From Ideonella dechloratans (GTDB lineage: Bacteria; Pseudomonadota; Gammaproteobacteria; Burkholderiales; Burkholderiaceae_C): a DNA stretch of 64,000 bases. The first letter of the stretch is position 1. Each line of letters starts with the position of its first letter. A program made the translations under genes and the position numbers. The stretch lies in assembly GCF_021049305.1 (NCBI RefSeq), contig NZ_CP088081.1, forward strand, positions 310,001 through 374,000. The letters run 5' to 3'. The notes under the pieces are model-generated. The model was given only the letters and a program-made list of their open reading frames with translations. It made no database searches and was not told the origin of the DNA. Of the stretch, positions 45,352 to 54,541 are shown in pieces.

Positions 45352-45371
45352 ACGGTGCTTCGTTGCACCGT
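45352..45371 (-). promoter_or_regulatory. ANTAR-type hexaloop hairpin at the 5' end of the nas leader
   Basis: The minus strand reads ACGGTGC-AACGAA-GCACCGT: a perfect 7-bp stem closing a six-base loop with A at position 1 and G at position 4. That is the known recognition feature of ANTAR antiterminators such as NasR and EutV. It begins one or two bases after the start predicted from the sigma-54 promoter at 45383. An ANTAR protein is encoded divergently at 45491. Confidence 0.6.
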
Positions 45372-45382
45372 GGCCCCGAACA

Positions 45383-45398
45383 TGCAAGCGACGTGCCC
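45383..45398 (-). promoter_or_regulatory. Sigma-54 promoter of the nas operon
   Basis: The minus strand reads GGGCACG-TCGC-TTGCA, differing from TGGCACG-N4-TTGCA only at the first base. The -24 GG and -12 GC are intact and correctly spaced. The predicted transcript starts near 45372 and has a leader of about 175 nt. Confidence 0.65.
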
Positions 45399-45490
45399 AG
45401 CCGTGCTCTGCCGGTCCCCATCGGCTCCGGTGGGCGGGCGAGAATCGCGCGGTGTCCGCACCACCTGGCCCTCCTCCTCTTGTGCCGCCC

Positions 45491-46792
45491 ATGAACCTGC
45501 TGTCCCTGCTCTGTCCCGATGACCGTGACCGGCCGGCGCTGCTGCCGCTGCTGCAGGCCGCGGGCTGGGCCGTGGGGGACGCGCCGCGCCAGCGTGGTGC
45601 AGCGCTGCCCGCGGCCGGCGCCGCGGATGCACCGCTTCTGACCGTGCTGTGGGGCACGACCGAGGCGGTGCTGGCCGCGGCCGCGCCGCAGGCTGCGCCA
45701 GAAGACGGGCGGGAGGGGCTGCGGCTGCTGTGCTGCCCGCCACCGGCCGCGGCGCAGCTGCCGGCCTGGCTGGCGCTGTTGGAGACCGGGCAGGCGGCCT
45801 GGCTCTCGCCCACCGTCTGGTCGCAGCCCGAGGCGCTGGCCCTGAGCCTGAGCCAGGCGCAGGCCCAGGCCCGGCAGCGCAGCCAGTGGCGGCAGGCCGC
45901 CACGCGTGCCCAGGCCCAGCTGGACGAACGCAAGTGGGTGGACCGCGCCAAGGGCGTGCTGATGAACGCTCGCGGTATCAGCGAGGACGAGGCCTTCCGC
46001 CTGCTGCGCGGGGCGTCCATGCATGCCCACCTGCGGCTGAGCGAGCTCTCGCGCTCGGTGATCGAGGCGGCCCAGTGGGCCGAGGCGGTCAACCGCGCCG
46101 GGCAGCTGCGCATGCTGTCCCAGCGCCTGGTCAAGCTGGCCGCGCAGCGTCAGGCCGGGGTGGAGGTCAAGCGCGCCCGCGGCGCCCAGGACGAGGCGGC
46201 CCAGCGCCTGCAGGACAACCTGGCGCATCTGGCGAGCCTGCCGCTGCTGGACGGCCAGCCCGCCGCCCTGCGGGAGGCCTTGACGCGCGCCGAGCAGGCC
46301 TGGGGCGCCTTGCAGCGCAGCCTGGACGGCAAGGCCGGCCTGCCCCTGCTGGCCGAGGCCGATGCCCGGGCCGAGGAGCTGCTGCAGGCGGCCGAGGCGC
46401 TGACGGCGGCGCTGGAGGCCGGCGGCGCCCGCGGGGCGCTGCGCATCGTCAACCTGTGCGGCCGCCAGCGCATGCGGGTGCAGCGCCTGGCCAAGCTGGC
46501 CTTGCTGGCCGGCCTGCTGAACCAGCCCGAGCGGCTGGCCCTGCTGCCGGCACTGATGGACGACTTCGAGGCCACGCTGCGCGAGCTGGAGCAGGCGCCG
46601 CTGTCCACCTCGGACATCCGCGAGACCCTGGCGGCCGCCCGTGACGAATGGCTGCGCCTCTTGCGCGCCCTGCGCGGCGGGCCGGGCATCGATGTGCAGG
46701 GCGTGCTGGCGGCCTCCAGCGACGCGCTGCTGGCGCTGTTCCACCGCCTGACCGACAGCTACGAGCGCAGCCTGCAGCTCATCATGTCCTGA
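45491..46792 (+). CDS. Nitrate-responsive ANTAR antiterminator with PilJ-type sensor domains
   Basis: 433 residues. The first 120 resemble a degenerate receiver lacking the phospho-Asp pocket. A central ANTAR RNA-binding domain (about 140-195) reads ERKWVDRAKGVLMNARGISE and ASMHAHLRLSELSRSVIEAA. Two PilJ/NIT-like helical domains follow; the first has AVNRAGQLRMLSQRLVKLA (about 199-217), the P-box pattern of NarX/NarQ where Arg binds nitrate, the second IVNLCGRQRMRVQRLAKLA. Unlike NasR, the sensor is C-terminal. It is encoded between the nas and nrt operons, whose leaders contain candidate RNA targets. Confidence 0.88.
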   Translation: MNLLSLLCPDDRDRPALLPLLQAAGWAVGDAPRQRGAALPAAGAADAPLLTVLWGTTEAVLAAAAPQAAPEDGREGLRLLCCPPPAAAQLPAWLALLETGQAAWLSPTVWSQPEALALSLSQAQAQARQRSQWRQAATRAQAQLDERKWVDRAKGVLMNARGISEDEAFRLLRGASMHAHLRLSELSRSVIEAAQWAEAVNRAGQLRMLSQRLVKLAAQRQAGVEVKRARGAQDEAAQRLQDNLAHLASLPLLDGQPAALREALTRAEQAWGALQRSLDGKAGLPLLAEADARAEELLQAAEALTAALEAGGARGALRIVNLCGRQRMRVQRLAKLALLAGLLNQPERLALLPALMDDFEATLRELEQAPLSTSDIRETLAAARDEWLRLLRALRGGPGIDVQGVLAASSDALLALFHRLTDSYERSLQLIMS

Positions 46793-46818
46793 GCCGCGCC
46801 CCGCGGGGGGCGCCGGGC

Positions 46819-48654
46819 TCAGTGCTGGCTGCCGCAGTCTTCCAGGAAGCCGATCAGCTCCTCGCGCAGCGCGTAGTACTGCGGGTGGGCCAGCAAGGCT
46901 TCGCGGGTGCGCGGGCGCGCCAGCGGCACGTCCATGATCTTGCCGATCTTGGCGCGCGGGCCGTTGCTCATCATCACCACGCGGTCGGCCAGCAGGATGG
47001 CCTCGTCCACGTCGTGGGTCACCATCATGGCGGTCACCTGGCTGCGGGCCCAGACCTCCATCAGCACCTCCTGCAGGTCCCAGCGGGTCAGCGAGTCCAG
47101 CATGCCGAAGGGCTCGTCGAGCAGCAGCATCTTGGGCTGCAGGGCGAAGGCCCGGGCAATGCCCACGCGCTGCTTCATGCCGTTGGACAGCTCGCTGGCG
47201 TGCTTGTGCAGGGCCGAACCCAGGCCCACGCGGTTGAGGTAATAGGCCACGGTGTCGCGGCGCTCGGCCTCGCTGGCGTGCGGGAAGACCTTGGCCACGC
47301 CCAGCATCACGTTGTCGAAGGCGCTCAGCCAGGGCACCAGGCTGGGCGCCTGGAAGACCAGACCCCGGTCCGGCCCGGCGTGGGTGACCTGCCGGCCATC
47401 CAGGATGATCACGCCGTCGGTGATGTCGGTCAGGCCGGCCATCATCGACAGCACGGTGGACTTGCCGCAGCCCGAGTGGCCGATGACCGAGATGAACTCG
47501 CCCTTGCGGACCTTGAGGTCGAAGCCGTCCACCACCGTCTGCGGGCCCTTGGGCGTGGGGTAGACCTTGATGAGCTTGGAAAACTCGACGAAGCGCTCGT
47601 CGCCGCTGCGCGGGGCGCGCTCGGTGCCCGGCGCCGGCATGTCGGGCAGGGCGGCCTCGGCCTCGATGCGCTCGGCCAGTTCGGCATGGCGCAGGCCCAG
47701 CAGGCGGGCCAGCGTGGGCGTGCGGCGGGCCTCCGGGCGTTCCGCGCCGTGGCGCGGGGTCAGCACCGGCAGCGGCACCACCTGGCCGCCCTGGCTGGCG
47801 GCATGCGATTGCGAGAGCTGCAGCAGGTGCTGGGTGATCTCGGCGCGCAGCTGCTGGAAGCGGGAGTCGTGGTTCATCGCGCGGCGGTCGCGCGGGCGGG
47901 GGATGTCCACCGTGAAGGACGGGCCCAGCTTCGCCCGCGGGCCGATCTCCAGCGGGATGATGCGGTCGGCCACCATCAGCGCCTCATCGACGTCGTTGGT
48001 GATCAGCACCACGGTCTTCTGGTCCTCGCTCCAGATGCGGACGATTTCGTCCTGCAGGTTGGCGCGGGTCAGGGCGTCCAGGGCCGAGAGCGGCTCGTCC
48101 AGCAGCAGCACGTCCGGGTCGGTGGCCAGGGCGCGGGCCACCGAGACCCGCTGGCGCATGCCGCCCGAGAGCTGGGCCGGCTTCTTGTCGATGGCCGGGG
48201 TGAGGCCCACCATCGAGACATAGCGCTGCACCATGGCGGCCCGCTCGGCGGCGGTCTTGTCCTGTGCCACCCGGTCCACCGCCAGGGCCACGTTCTCGCG
48301 CACGCTCAGCCAGGGCATCAGCGAGTAGCTCTGGAACACGATACCGCGGTCCGGCCCCGGTCCGGTGACGGGCTGGCCGTTCTTGAGCACCTCGCCGCTG
48401 TCGGCGGTGGTCAGGCCGGCCAGCAGGTTGATCAGCGTGGTCTTGCCGCTGCCGGAGAAGCCGACGATGGCGACGAACTCGCCCGGCGCCACCTGCAGGT
48501 TCAGCCCGTGCAGCACTTCGCTGCGGGCGTCGCCCTGGCCGTAGGCCTTGCAGACGTTGCGGAGTTCCAGGGCGGCGGTGGCGGGCACCAGACGCATGTG
48601 GGGCGGCGGGGCGGCGGCTTCGGACACGGGACGGAGCAGGACGGCGGCGTTCAT
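46819..48654 (-). CDS. nrtD: Nitrate ABC transporter ATPase, two ATPase domains fused (NrtC/NrtD)
   Basis: 611 residues with two complete ABC ATPase domains: about 28-260 (Walker [10 protein letters not shown], signature LSGGMRQRV, Walker [13 protein letters not shown]) and about 355-600 ([30 protein letters not shown]). A linker of about 90 residues separates them. Cyanobacteria encode these as separate NrtC and NrtD, with NrtC also carrying a solute-binding domain that is missing here. It is third in the nrtA-B-CD operon and powers nitrate/nitrite import. Confidence 0.93.
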   Translation of the reverse strand: MNAAVLLRPVSEAAAPPPHMRLVPATAALELRNVCKAYGQGDARSEVLHGLNLQVAPGEFVAIVGFSGSGKTTLINLLAGLTTADSGEVLKNGQPVTGPGPDRGIVFQSYSLMPWLSVRENVALAVDRVAQDKTAAERAAMVQRYVSMVGLTPAIDKKPAQLSGGMRQRVSVARALATDPDVLLLDEPLSALDALTRANLQDEIVRIWSEDQKTVVLITNDVDEALMVADRIIPLEIGPRAKLGPSFTVDIPRPRDRRAMNHDSRFQQLRAEITQHLLQLSQSHAASQGGQVVPLPVLTPRHGAERPEARRTPTLARLLGLRHAELAERIEAEAALPDMPAPGTERAPRSGDERFVEFSKLIKVYPTPKGPQTVVDGFDLKVRKGEFISVIGHSGCGKSTVLSMMAGLTDITDGVIILDGRQVTHAGPDRGLVFQAPSLVPWLSAFDNVMLGVAKVFPHASEAERRDTVAYYLNRVGLGSALHKHASELSNGMKQRVGIARAFALQPKMLLLDEPFGMLDSLTRWDLQEVLMEVWARSQVTAMMVTHDVDEAILLADRVVMMSNGPRAKIGKIMDVPLARPRTREALLAHPQYYALREELIGFLEDCGSQH

Positions 48655-48682
48655 GGCGGGCCTTCGTGACGGTGGGCGCGCC

Positions 48683-49645
48683 TCAGCGCGGGGCGACCAG
48701 GTTCTGCAGCATCTGCATCAGGCGGTCCAGCGCGAAGCCGATGCCGCCGATGGTGAACACCGCGACCATGATGCGGCTGAGCGATTCGGCGCTGCCGTTC
48801 TGGAACTCGTCCCAGACGAACTTGCCCAGGCCGGGGTTCTGGGCCAGCATCTCGGCGGCGATCAGCACCATCCAGCCCACGCCCAGCGACAGGCGCATGC
48901 CGGTGAAGATGAAGGGCAGGGCCGAGGGCAGGATGATCTTGCGCACCCGGGTGGCCAGCGGCAGCTGCAGCACCTTGCCGACGTTGACCAGGTCCTTGTC
49001 GACCGAGGTCACGCCGATGGCGGTGTTGATCAGCGTGGTCCACAGCGAGCACAGCGTCACGGTGATGGCCGAGATCAGGAAGGACTTCTCGAACATCGGC
49101 TCGCCGTTGGTCACGTAGACCGCGCTGACGATCAGCGTGACGATGGGCAGCCAGGCCAGCGGCGAGACCGGGCGGAACAGCTGCACCATCGGGTTGATGG
49201 CGGCCTGAACCCACTTGGAGGTGCCCGCCAGGATGCCCAGCGGCACGGCGACCAGGGTGGCCAGCAGGAAGCCGGTGAACACCGTCTTCAGGCTGGTGGC
49301 GATCTGGTCGAGGTAGGTGCGCTTGCCGGTCCACTGGAAGTGGCGCGGCTGGTAGTTCGGGTCCTCGGCCAGGCGCTCGGCGTTGCGCTTGTCCTGGCGT
49401 TCGTAGAAGGCCCGCTCGCGTTCGCGCTCGGCGAAGTGGTCCTGCACCAGGGCCACGGCCTGCTGGGCCACGGCCATGGGGCCGGGGACCGCACCCAGAC
49501 TGGTCTGGATGCGGGCAGCCACCGTGGACCACAGCAGCAGGAAGACGGCGAAGGCGACCAGGGGCACGCCCAGCGACATCAGCGCCTTGCGGGCCAGTTC
49601 GCGCGGGTCGCGCAAGGGGGCAATCAACTTGGCAGCGAGTTCCAT
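48683..49645 (-). CDS. nrtB: Nitrate ABC transporter permease NrtB
   Basis: 320 residues of the BPD_transp_1 family with about six membrane helices. The EAA-type cytosolic loop lies near residues 230-260 ([28 protein letters not shown]; Gly and Pro kept). An unusual charged stretch rich in Arg/Glu (about 70-120, [20 protein letters not shown]) sits between the first two helices; NrtB relatives carry a similar insert. The start lies 4 bp after nrtA. Confidence 0.94.
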   Translation of the reverse strand: MELAAKLIAPLRDPRELARKALMSLGVPLVAFAVFLLLWSTVAARIQTSLGAVPGPMAVAQQAVALVQDHFAERERERAFYERQDKRNAERLAEDPNYQPRHFQWTGKRTYLDQIATSLKTVFTGFLLATLVAVPLGILAGTSKWVQAAINPMVQLFRPVSPLAWLPIVTLIVSAVYVTNGEPMFEKSFLISAITVTLCSLWTTLINTAIGVTSVDKDLVNVGKVLQLPLATRVRKIILPSALPFIFTGMRLSLGVGWMVLIAAEMLAQNPGLGKFVWDEFQNGSAESLSRIMVAVFTIGGIGFALDRLMQMLQNLVAPR

Positions 49646-49649
49646 GGCA

Positions 49650-51020
49650 TCACACCTTGTCGTTGGCCTTCAGGCCGATCTTGAACTTGGCGAGGTAGTC
49701 GTTGGGCTTGCGGCCGTCGTAGCTCACGCCGTCGATGAAGCCGCTTTGCACGCCCTTGAAGCCGTCGGTCTTGGGCACCTCGCTGTCCAGCAGCTTCTTC
49801 TCGGCGATCAGGGCCTTGGCGGCCTGCAGGTAGATGTCCGGGCGGTAGACCTTCTTGGCCGTGTCGATGTACCAGCTGTCGGGCTTGGCCTCGCCGATCT
49901 GGCCCCAGCGGCGCATCTGGGTCAGGTACCAGATGGCGTCGCTGTAGAAGGGGTAGGTGGCGTAGTTGCGGAAGAAGATGTTGAAGTCCGGCGCCGGGCG
50001 CTTGTCGCCCTTCTCGTACTCGAAGGTGCCGGTCATGCTGTTGCCGATGACCGCGGCGTCGGCACCCACGTACTGCGACTTGGACAGCAGCTTGACCGCC
50101 TCGATGCGGTTGGCCATCGACGCATCCAGCCACTTGCCTGCGCGGATCAGGGCCTTGACCACGGCGATGTGGGTGTTGGGGTACTTCTCGGCCCAGGCCT
50201 TGGTGACGCCGAAGACCTTCTCGGGGTTGCCCTTCCAGATCTCGTCGTCGGTGATGACGGGCACGCCGATGCCCTTGACCACGGCCTGCTGGTTCCAGGG
50301 TTCGCCCACGCAGTAGCCGTGGATGGTGCCGGCCTCCATGGTGGCGGGCATCTGCGGCGGCGGGGTGACCGAGAGCAGCACGTCGGCGTTCTTGGTGCCG
50401 CTGGTGTCGCCGGCGGTGTAGTAGCCGGGGTTCAGGCCGCCCGCGGCCAGCCAGTAGCGCAGCTCGTAGTTGTGGGTGGAGACCGGGAAGACCATGCCCA
50501 TCTTGAAGGTCTTGCCCTCCTTCTTCCAGGCGTCGACCACCTTCTTCAGGGCATCGGCCTTGATCGGGTGTTCCACCTTGCCGCCCTGCATCGGCAGGTT
50601 CTTCTTCATCTCGGCCCAGACCGCGTTGGACACGGTGATGGCGTTGCCGTTCATGTCCATGCTGAAGGCGGTGACGATGTCGGCCTTGGTGCCGAAGCCG
50701 ATGGCCGCGCCCAGGGGCTGGCCGGCCAGCATGTGGGCCCCGTCGAGCTGGCCGTCGATCACGCGGTCCAGCAGCACCTTCCAGTTGGCCTGGGCCTCCA
50801 GCTGCACGTTCAGGCCCTCGTCTTCGAAGTAGCCCTTTTCATAGGCGATGACCAGCGGGGCGCAGTCGGTGAGCTTGATGAAGCCGAACTTCAGCGCCTC
50901 CTTTTCGGGCTGGCCGGCCTTCTGGGCCAGTGCGGGCAGGCTCAGGCCGGCAGAGCCGGCCAGGGCGGCGGCCCCGGCGACGAAGCGGCGACGATCGATC
51001 ACGGACTTGGACGAGGACAT
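49650..51020 (-). CDS. nrtA: Nitrate ABC transporter substrate-binding protein NrtA (Tat-exported)
   Basis: 456 residues of the NrtA/CmpA family. The N terminus has a twin-arginine signal ([20 protein letters not shown], cleaved after ALA). The mature domain shows [14 protein letters not shown] and [12 protein letters not shown], part of the nitrate-binding cleft. The ATG at 51020 has AGGAG six bases upstream; a longer start at 51059 would lie in the leader next to the terminator hairpin. First gene of the nrtA-B-CD operon; transcription is probably from the sigma-54 promoter at 51336. Confidence 0.95.
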   Translation of the reverse strand: MSSSKSVIDRRRFVAGAAALAGSAGLSLPALAQKAGQPEKEALKFGFIKLTDCAPLVIAYEKGYFEDEGLNVQLEAQANWKVLLDRVIDGQLDGAHMLAGQPLGAAIGFGTKADIVTAFSMDMNGNAITVSNAVWAEMKKNLPMQGGKVEHPIKADALKKVVDAWKKEGKTFKMGMVFPVSTHNYELRYWLAAGGLNPGYYTAGDTSGTKNADVLLSVTPPPQMPATMEAGTIHGYCVGEPWNQQAVVKGIGVPVITDDEIWKGNPEKVFGVTKAWAEKYPNTHIAVVKALIRAGKWLDASMANRIEAVKLLSKSQYVGADAAVIGNSMTGTFEYEKGDKRPAPDFNIFFRNYATYPFYSDAIWYLTQMRRWGQIGEAKPDSWYIDTAKKVYRPDIYLQAAKALIAEKKLLDSEVPKTDGFKGVQSGFIDGVSYDGRKPNDYLAKFKIGLKANDKV

Positions 51021-51057
51021 GGCTTCTCCTGGACGCGGGAAGTGGACGGTGAAAAGC

Positions 51058-51107
51058 AAAAAGCGTCTTCATCGGGCGCCGGCGCGGGCCGGGGCGATGG
51101 AGACGCT
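51058..51107 (-). terminator. Intrinsic terminator inside the nrtA leader (attenuator)
   Basis: On the minus strand AGCGTCT (51107-51101) pairs with AGACGCT (51068-51062). An inner CATCG/CGATG adds five pairs past one mismatch, and a T-tract TTTTTGCTTTT follows. It ends about 40 bp upstream of the nrtA start codon, so the transcript must be antiterminated to express nrtABC. That is the design of NasR-regulated leaders in Klebsiella. The rest of the 305-nt leader (to about 51325) has no gene. Confidence 0.75.
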
Positions 51108-51335
51108 GTGGGGGTGACGGGCGGCGACGGGCCGCTCGGCGGGAGGGGGCAGGGCAGACCGTCGTTGATCTGGCTCTTGGGGTGCGCGGCCGGTGGGGCG
51201 GGGCAGCCAGGGGTGGAAAAAGGAGGCGCCTCCCAGCTCACCGGAAACCGATGTCCGGGAGAGCGCCTGTGTCCAAAACCGCTCTGGTACCTTACAACCT
51301 GACCGTGTGATCCTTGCGGACCACGGGATCAGTTA

Positions 51336-51351
51336 TGCAACCCGCGTGCCA
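51336..51351 (-). promoter_or_regulatory. Consensus sigma-54 promoter of nrtABC
   Basis: The minus strand reads TGGCACG-CGGG-TTGCA, a perfect match to the sigma-54 consensus. It predicts a start near 51325 and a leader of about 305 nt. Nitrogen-limitation control through NtrC is expected. Confidence 0.85.
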
Positions 51352-51413
51352 GCCTGTTTTCCCGGGGAAGGGGCCCGGCGAGCCCCGGCGGGCCGCCTCA
51401 GATTGCGGCGCGC

Positions 51414-51429
51414 TGCACCGCAACGGCGC
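51414..51429. promoter_or_regulatory. Candidate NtrC-binding site
   Basis: TGCAC-CGCAACG-GCGC matches the NtrC dyad TGCAC-N7-GTGCA except at one base of the right half. It lies about 65-80 bp upstream of the -24 element of the nrtA promoter, a usual distance. The evidence is one imperfect site. Confidence 0.35.
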
Positions 51430-51521
51430 CTCGGGCCGGGGCCGCGCACCAGAACAGGTGGGTGGCCCCGGGCGCAGCAAGCCGCTCGGGCTTCGGGGGG
51501 CTCCGTACAATCGCGGCCATC

Positions 51522-52409
51522 ATGTCCCGTCCCGAAGAAGAATTCATCCTGACCCTGTCGTGCCGCGACACCAAGGGGATCGTCCACAACGTCTCGGGCC
51601 TGCTCTACCAGGCCGGTTGCAACATCATCGACTCCCAGCAGTTCGGTGACGTGCAGGGCGAGGGGGCGACCGGCCTCTTCTTCATGCGGGTGCATTTCGA
51701 GGCGCCGCCGCATCTGGCCGACGTGGCCACGCTGGAAAACCTGTTCGCCCATGTGCGCGAGCAGTTCGGCATGGAGGCGCGCATCCGCGCGGCTGCCCAG
51801 CGCCCGCGCCTGCTGCTGATGGTCAGCCAGCATGGCCACTGCCTGAACGACCTGCTGTTTCGCTGGAAGAGCGGCCAGCTGCCGGTGGACATCCCGGCCA
51901 TCGTGTCGAACCACACGACCTTCGCCTCCCTGGCCGAGAGCTACGGCATCCCCTTCCACCACCTGCCGCTGGTGGGGGGCTCGGACGCCGAGACCAAGCG
52001 CGCCCAGGAGAAGCAGATCGAGGCGCTGATCGAATCCGAGCGCATCGACCTGGTGGTGCTGGCGCGCTACATGCAGATTCTTTCGCGCGAATTCTGCGAG
52101 CAGCTGCGCGGACGCGCCATCAACATCCACCACAGCTTCCTGCCCAGCTTCAAGGGCGCCAAGCCCTATTACCAGGCCCATGCCCGGGGCGTGAAGCTGA
52201 TCGGCGCCACCGCTCACTATGTGACCCCCGAGCTGGACGAGGGCCCGATCATCGAGCAGGATGTGGCCCGGGTGGACCACTCCCTCTCGGCCGAGGACCT
52301 GACCGCCGTGGGCCGCGACGTGGAATGCGTGGTGCTGGCCCGCGCCGTGCGTTGGCATGTGGAGCGCCGCGTGCTGATCAACGGCCACAAGACCGTGGTC
52401 TTCCGCTGA
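51522..52409 (+). CDS. purU: Formyltetrahydrofolate deformylase
   Basis: 295 residues. An N-terminal ACT domain (ILTLSCRDTKGIVHNVSGLL) precedes a formyltransferase fold; INIHHSFLPSFKGAKPY contains the catalytic Asn/His region, and the Asp lies in VTPELDEGPIIEQ. The enzyme releases formate from 10-formyl-THF, supplying PurT and balancing the folate pool. The start MSRPEEEFILT at 51522 gives the usual N terminus. A TACAAT box at 51506-51511 suggests an almost leaderless transcript. Confidence 0.96.
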   Translation: MSRPEEEFILTLSCRDTKGIVHNVSGLLYQAGCNIIDSQQFGDVQGEGATGLFFMRVHFEAPPHLADVATLENLFAHVREQFGMEARIRAAAQRPRLLLMVSQHGHCLNDLLFRWKSGQLPVDIPAIVSNHTTFASLAESYGIPFHHLPLVGGSDAETKRAQEKQIEALIESERIDLVVLARYMQILSREFCEQLRGRAINIHHSFLPSFKGAKPYYQAHARGVKLIGATAHYVTPELDEGPIIEQDVARVDHSLSAEDLTAVGRDVECVVLARAVRWHVERRVLINGHKTVVFR

Positions 52410-52434
52410 CCTGCCGCCTTCGGAGCACGCCCCC

Positions 52435-52887
52435 ATGCCTTCCCGTGCCAAAGCCCAGACCGCCGCGCTGATGGCCTCGCCGGACGATGTGGAGGGCCAG
52501 TTCTACGAGGCTCTGCGCGAAGGCGACCTGGACAAGGTGATGGCGGTCTGGTCCGAGGAGGACGAGCTGCTGTGCGTGCACCCGGGCGGCCCGCGCCTGG
52601 TGGGCGCCGCCGCGGTACGCACCGGCTTCGAGGCCGTCTGCAGCAATGGTGCGCTCAACATCCACGCCGAGAACGTGCGCCGAATGCAGACCCTGGGTTG
52701 CGCGGTGCACAGCGTGATGGAGCGCATCGAGGTGAACGAGGACGGCGCCATCCGCACCGGCTGGGTCATGGCCACCAACGTCTACCTCAAGACGGCCCTG
52801 GGCTGGCGCATGGTGGCCCACCATGCCAGCCCGGCTTCCGAGGACGCGCTGCCCGAGATCGTCGAGGCGCCGACCGTGCTGCACTGA
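52435..52887 (+). CDS. SnoaL/DUF4440-like NTF2-fold protein
   Basis: 150 residues with an NTF2-like cone fold: DVEGQFYEALREGDLDKVMA, WSEEDELLCVHPGGPRLVGA and GWRMVAHHAS near the end. These proteins are small hydrolase-, isomerase- or sensor-like domains with varied substrates; no specific function can be given. It starts 25 bp after purU. Confidence 0.85.
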   Translation: MPSRAKAQTAALMASPDDVEGQFYEALREGDLDKVMAVWSEEDELLCVHPGGPRLVGAAAVRTGFEAVCSNGALNIHAENVRRMQTLGCAVHSVMERIEVNEDGAIRTGWVMATNVYLKTALGWRMVAHHASPASEDALPEIVEAPTVLH

Positions 52888-52941
52888 GCTGGCACGGCGC
52901 CGGCTGCAGTCCCGAGCCTCGTTCTGCCCCATTTTTTGTCC

Positions 52942-53910
52942 ATGCAGTCCTATCTCGCGCCCCTCTGGCTGCCCGGCGGTCATCTGCAGACCATCTGGGG
53001 GGCGCGCGTGTCCCGCCCCAACATGGGCCCGAGGCCGGTGTACCGGCGCGAGCGCTGGACCACGCCCGACGGCGACTTCATCGACGTGGACCTGCGCCCG
53101 GCGGCCGACGCGCTGGCGCCCTGGCTGGTGCTGTTCCACGGCCTGGAGGGCTCCTCGGACAGCGCCTACGCCCGCGCCTTTGCCGAGGTGGCGGCCGAGC
53201 GGGGATGGTCCTACGCAGTGCCGCACTTCCGCGGCTGCTCGGGCGAGATCAACCAGGCCCCGCGGGCCTACCACTCGGGCGATTTCGAGGAGATGGGCTG
53301 GATCCTGGCCCGGTTGCGTGCGCGCAGTGGCCGGCCGCTGATGGTGGTGGGCATCTCGCTGGGCGGCAATGCGCTGCTGCGCTGGGCCGGCGAGGCCGGC
53401 GACACGGCGGCGGCCCAGGTGGCGGCGGTGGCGGCGGTGTGTTCACCGCTGGACCTGGCGGCGGGCGGCCATGCCATCGGCCGCGGCTTCAACCGGCAGG
53501 TCTACGGGCGCATGTTCCTCAGCACCATGAAGCCCAAGGCCCAGGCCAAGCTGCGCCAGCACCCCGGCCTGTTCGACGGTGAGCGCCTGCGCCGGGTGCG
53601 CACGCTCTATGAGTTCGACGACCTGTTCACCGCCCCCTTGCATGGTTTTCGGGGGGTGGAGGATTATTGGGCCCGGGCCTCGGCCAAGCCGCACCTGGCC
53701 CGCATCCGCGTGCCGGCCCTGGCCCTGAACGCCCGCAACGACCCCTTCGTGCCGGCCGCCAGCCTGCCGCAGGCCGATCAGGTGGGTCGGCACGTCACGC
53801 TGTGGCAGCCGACGCATGGCGGCCATGTGGGGTTTCCGGCGGGACGCTTCCCCGGCCATGTGCTGCACATGCCCGCCGCGGTGGCCGACTGGCTGGCGGC
53901 CCACGCCTGA
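52942..53910 (+). CDS. YheT-family alpha/beta hydrolase
   Basis: 322 residues. The opening APLWLPGGHLQTIWGA is a YheT/EMB8 signature. The nucleophile elbow is VGISLGGNALLRW (Ser near 138), the acid lies in LNARNDPFVPA and the His in PTHGGHVGFP. The HGLEG oxyanion strand is intact, so it should be active, probably on acyl esters or amides. The ATG at 52942 is chosen over a TTG six bases earlier. The next gene follows by 16 bp. Confidence 0.93.
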   Translation: MQSYLAPLWLPGGHLQTIWGARVSRPNMGPRPVYRRERWTTPDGDFIDVDLRPAADALAPWLVLFHGLEGSSDSAYARAFAEVAAERGWSYAVPHFRGCSGEINQAPRAYHSGDFEEMGWILARLRARSGRPLMVVGISLGGNALLRWAGEAGDTAAAQVAAVAAVCSPLDLAAGGHAIGRGFNRQVYGRMFLSTMKPKAQAKLRQHPGLFDGERLRRVRTLYEFDDLFTAPLHGFRGVEDYWARASAKPHLARIRVPALALNARNDPFVPAASLPQADQVGRHVTLWQPTHGGHVGFPAGRFPGHVLHMPAAVADWLAAHA

Positions 53911-53926
53911 AGACAAGGAGCCCGCG

Positions 53927-54469
53927 ATGGACGAGATGGTGAAGGCGGCCCTGGCCAAGTGGCCCCATGTGCCGCATTGCTATGGCTGGCTGGGCCTGGA
54001 TGCGCGGGGCGACTGGTACATGCGTGATGACCGCACCCAGGCCGCGGGGCCGTTTGCGCAGAGCAAGGGCAGCCGCATCCTGCACGACAAGCTGCGTGAG
54101 TTCATCGAGCGCAACTACGAGGCCGATGCCCAGGGCTGCTGGTACTTCCAGAACGGCCCGCAGCGGGTCTATGTGGAACTGGAGGCCACCCCCCTCGTCT
54201 GGCGCCTGCGCCGCGACGAGGCGGGCGCATTGCACATCCACGCCCACACCGGCCAGGCGGCAGGCCCGGTCGCGGCCTGCTGGCTGGACGAGGCGGGCCA
54301 CCTCTATCTGCAGACTGCCCAGGGCCTGGGCCTGGTGCACAGCCAGGACATGGCCCTGGCGGCCGACGAGGTGGAGGCCGGCCGCTGGGACCCGCAGCCG
54401 GTGGAGAGCGCGACCCTGCCGGCGCGCTTTGGCTTCGTGCGCAGCCCGCAGGCGGCCGCCCATGCCTGA
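53927..54469 (+). CDS. Conserved DUF2946-type (name uncertain) soluble protein
   Basis: 180 residues from the ATG at 53927, which has AAGGAG upstream. MDEMVKAALAKWPHVPHCYG, LGLDARGDWYMRDD and GCWYFQNGPQRVYVELEATP look like a conserved Burkholderiales family, DUF2944/2946-type from memory. A Trp/Tyr-rich beta structure is likely and no signal peptide is seen. Function unknown. It follows the YheT-type hydrolase by 16 bp. Confidence 0.75.
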   Translation: MDEMVKAALAKWPHVPHCYGWLGLDARGDWYMRDDRTQAAGPFAQSKGSRILHDKLREFIERNYEADAQGCWYFQNGPQRVYVELEATPLVWRLRRDEAGALHIHAHTGQAAGPVAACWLDEAGHLYLQTAQGLGLVHSQDMALAADEVEAGRWDPQPVESATLPARFGFVRSPQAAAHA

Positions 54470-54491
54470 GCGCGGCGGCGGTCCGGGCATG

Positions 54492-54513
54492 AAAAAGCCG
54501 CCCGAAGGCGGCT
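54492..54513 (-). terminator. Intrinsic terminator for the cytochrome c gene
   Basis: The minus strand reads AGCCGCC-TTCG-GGCGGCT followed by TTTTT: a 7-bp GC stem with a stable UUCG-type loop and a U-tract. It lies about 30 bp after the cytochrome stop codon. Confidence 0.85.
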
Positions 54514-54541
54514 GGCGGGGATCAGCGGTGGCGCCTGCGGC

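Noticed and set aside
51207-51236. GGAGGCGCCTCC followed by TTTTT (minus strand) as another terminator in the nrtA leader
   Set aside because: The palindrome leaves only a 4-bp stem once a minimal loop is allowed, too weak for an intrinsic terminator. It may still take part in alternative folding.
51448-51466. GCACC...GGTGG dyad as a second NtrC site upstream of nrtA
   Set aside because: The half-sites are one base further apart than in NtrC sites (N8 instead of N7) and the right half is imperfect.
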